DNA of 64,000 bases, from contig NZ_KQ969521.1 of the NCBI RefSeq assembly GCF_001578935.1, positions 789,777 through 853,776 on the forward strand, read 5' to 3'. The position numbers were made by a program, and so were the translations under genes. The DNA comes from Streptococcus oralis. GTDB lineage: Bacteria > Bacillota > Bacilli > Lactobacillales > Streptococcaceae. This document shows, piece after piece, positions 63,306-64,000 of the stretch (position 1 is its first letter; the number at the start of each line of letters is the position of its first letter). The notes below the pieces were generated by a model that was not told where the DNA came from, did no database searches, and saw nothing but the letters and a program-made list of their open reading frames with translations.

Positions 63306-64000
63306 TTAGATATTGCTTTTATCTTTTTTATCTGAAGATTTGTCTGTTGATTTATCAGAAGACTTGTCTGTTGATTTGTCATTAGACTTGGTTGAGTTTT
63401 TACGGACAATTTTATCATAACCTTCTGTATCATCAAGCAACTCTGTCGCCAAAGTACGGTAATCTTCTTGAGAAATCAGCCAGTTTCCATCCTTATCCTT
63501 TGTTAATTTGATTTCAGTATCAAAATCTCCAGTAGTGAAAGGTGTATGAGCTAAGTTAGGGTCAACGTCACTGTAGGTTGAGAAATCTTTCTTGAATAGA
63601 TGCTCAAAAATCCAGTAAGAAACCAATGTTTGGTAACGCTTGATGTCAACGTTTGAACCAGCTTGGTTGTATTTACCTAGGTTATCAACACCTCCAATAA
63701 GAGTAGTGAGAACTTCCCTTGTAGATGAAGCCAATCCTTTAGAGTGTAACTTCTTAGAGTTGAAAGTAACAGTCGCTGTATTTCCTGATTCATCAACCTT
63801 CACGTCTTTAACAGTGTAAGAACCGATATCTTGATATAATCTACGTCTCATCTTCAAGAAACCTGAAATGGTTTCTTCTGGAGTTTCTACAGGGAAATCT
63901 TTGTGCCATTGTACTGAATAGGTAGATGCAGGTGAAAGACCTTCTTCTTTGATTTTTTCACTTGTTTGTACAGCAAATACTGCCTCAGTCCATTTTTCAT
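63306..64000 (-). CDS. unidentified protein, C-terminal part (N-terminus outside window)
   Basis: The minus frame is open from the right edge to TAA at 63306 (about 231 residues visible, starting EKWTEAVFAVQTSEKIKEEG). A methionine at 63851 is internal, not a start. The visible part is a mixed alpha/beta domain with a strand-rich region (YTVKDVKVDESGNTATVTF, GNWLISQEDYRTLATELL) like the NTF2-like or DUF-type outer domains of streptococcal lipoproteins, and a terminal S/T-D-K repeat (KSTDKSSDKSTDKSSDK). Family not recognised. Surface location is only a guess, since the N-terminus is missing. Confidence 0.6.
   Translation of the reverse strand, partial: EKWTEAVFAVQTSEKIKEEGLSPASTYSVQWHKDFPVETPEETISGFLKMRRRLYQDIGSYTVKDVKVDESGNTATVTFNSKKLHSKGLASSTREVLTTLIGGVDNLGKYNQAGSNVDIKRYQTLVSYWIFEHLFKKDFSTYSDVDPNLAHTPFTTGDFDTEIKLTKDKDGNWLISQEDYRTLATELLDDTEGYDKIVRKNSTKSNDKSTDKSSDKSTDKSSDKKDKSNI

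Overview
The window is chromosomal DNA from a low-GC Firmicute and almost certainly a mitis-group Streptococcus (S. mitis / S. oralis / S. infantis type). The proteins are streptococcal throughout (CvfB, YabA, Prp, CppA, type B L31 without cysteines, PyrR-controlled pyr genes, Fru PTS). The order phoH-yozE-cvfB-frr-pyrH ... proB-rluD-lspA-cpsY is the one I remember from pneumococcus. The choline-binding esterase gene pce/cbpE, which I recall between proB and rluD in pneumococcus, has no room here (about 100 bp), which argues against S. pneumoniae itself. The species cannot be fixed from the sequence alone.

Layout. 1-212: tail of alanine dehydrogenase. 263-13.7 kb (minus strand): housekeeping genes for RNA metabolism and translation (phoH, cvfB, frr, pyrH, trmFO, rsmI), replication (yabA, holB, tmk), proline synthesis (proC-proA-proB), a pseudouridine synthase, lspA and a CpsY/MtaR-type LysR regulator. 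13.9-15.8 kb: a small lipoprotein, then the L21-Prp-L27 operon behind an L21 leader. 15.8-21.3 kb: a membrane protein, an oxidoreductase-helicase pair, DUF1934, and an HD hydrolase that looks leaderless, followed by a HAD phosphatase. 21.4-25.8 kb: tRNA-Arg(CCU), L19, two CrcB fluoride channels with a chorismate mutase, flavodoxin, Pde2 (cyclic-di-AMP breakdown), a membrane protein with an acidic tail, and L31. 25.9-33.9 kb: an NRAMP manganese transporter and the PyrR-controlled pyrR-pyrB-carA-carB series, broken by a 447-bp non-coding repeat-rich gap before carB.

33.9-42.2 kb: nth (two of four Fe-S cysteines missing), DUF177, a bacteriocin immunity protein, an ABC-F gene behind an elaborate leader (tiny upstream ORF, two terminators, a MITE-like inverted repeat), a CPBP protease homologue flanked by a broken copy of the htpX 3' end, htpX-lemA, rsmG and a second PyrR-controlled gene, the uracil permease. 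42.2-51.2 kb: DMT transporter, serine hydrolase, CppA, GlpF, a three-gene esterase / esterase / ATP-grasp cluster of unknown function, and thiI with its cysteine desulfurase. 51.3-53.8 kb: a lactococcin-972-like bacteriocin whose start is frameshifted, and its fused ABC transporter. 53.9-64 kb: a small anchored protein, S-methylmethionine uptake and use (mmuP-mmuM), ftsK, the fructose operon fruR-fruK-fruA with recognisable operator and cre sites, tRNA-Ser(GGA), and the C-terminal part of an unidentified protein.

The most interesting material is the ABC-F leader (35.6-35.9 kb), the uncharacterised esterase/ATP-grasp operon (45.9-48.7 kb), the carA-carB gap, the frameshifted bacteriocin, and the htpX duplication scar. 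No prophage, IS element, CRISPR array or replication origin is visible.
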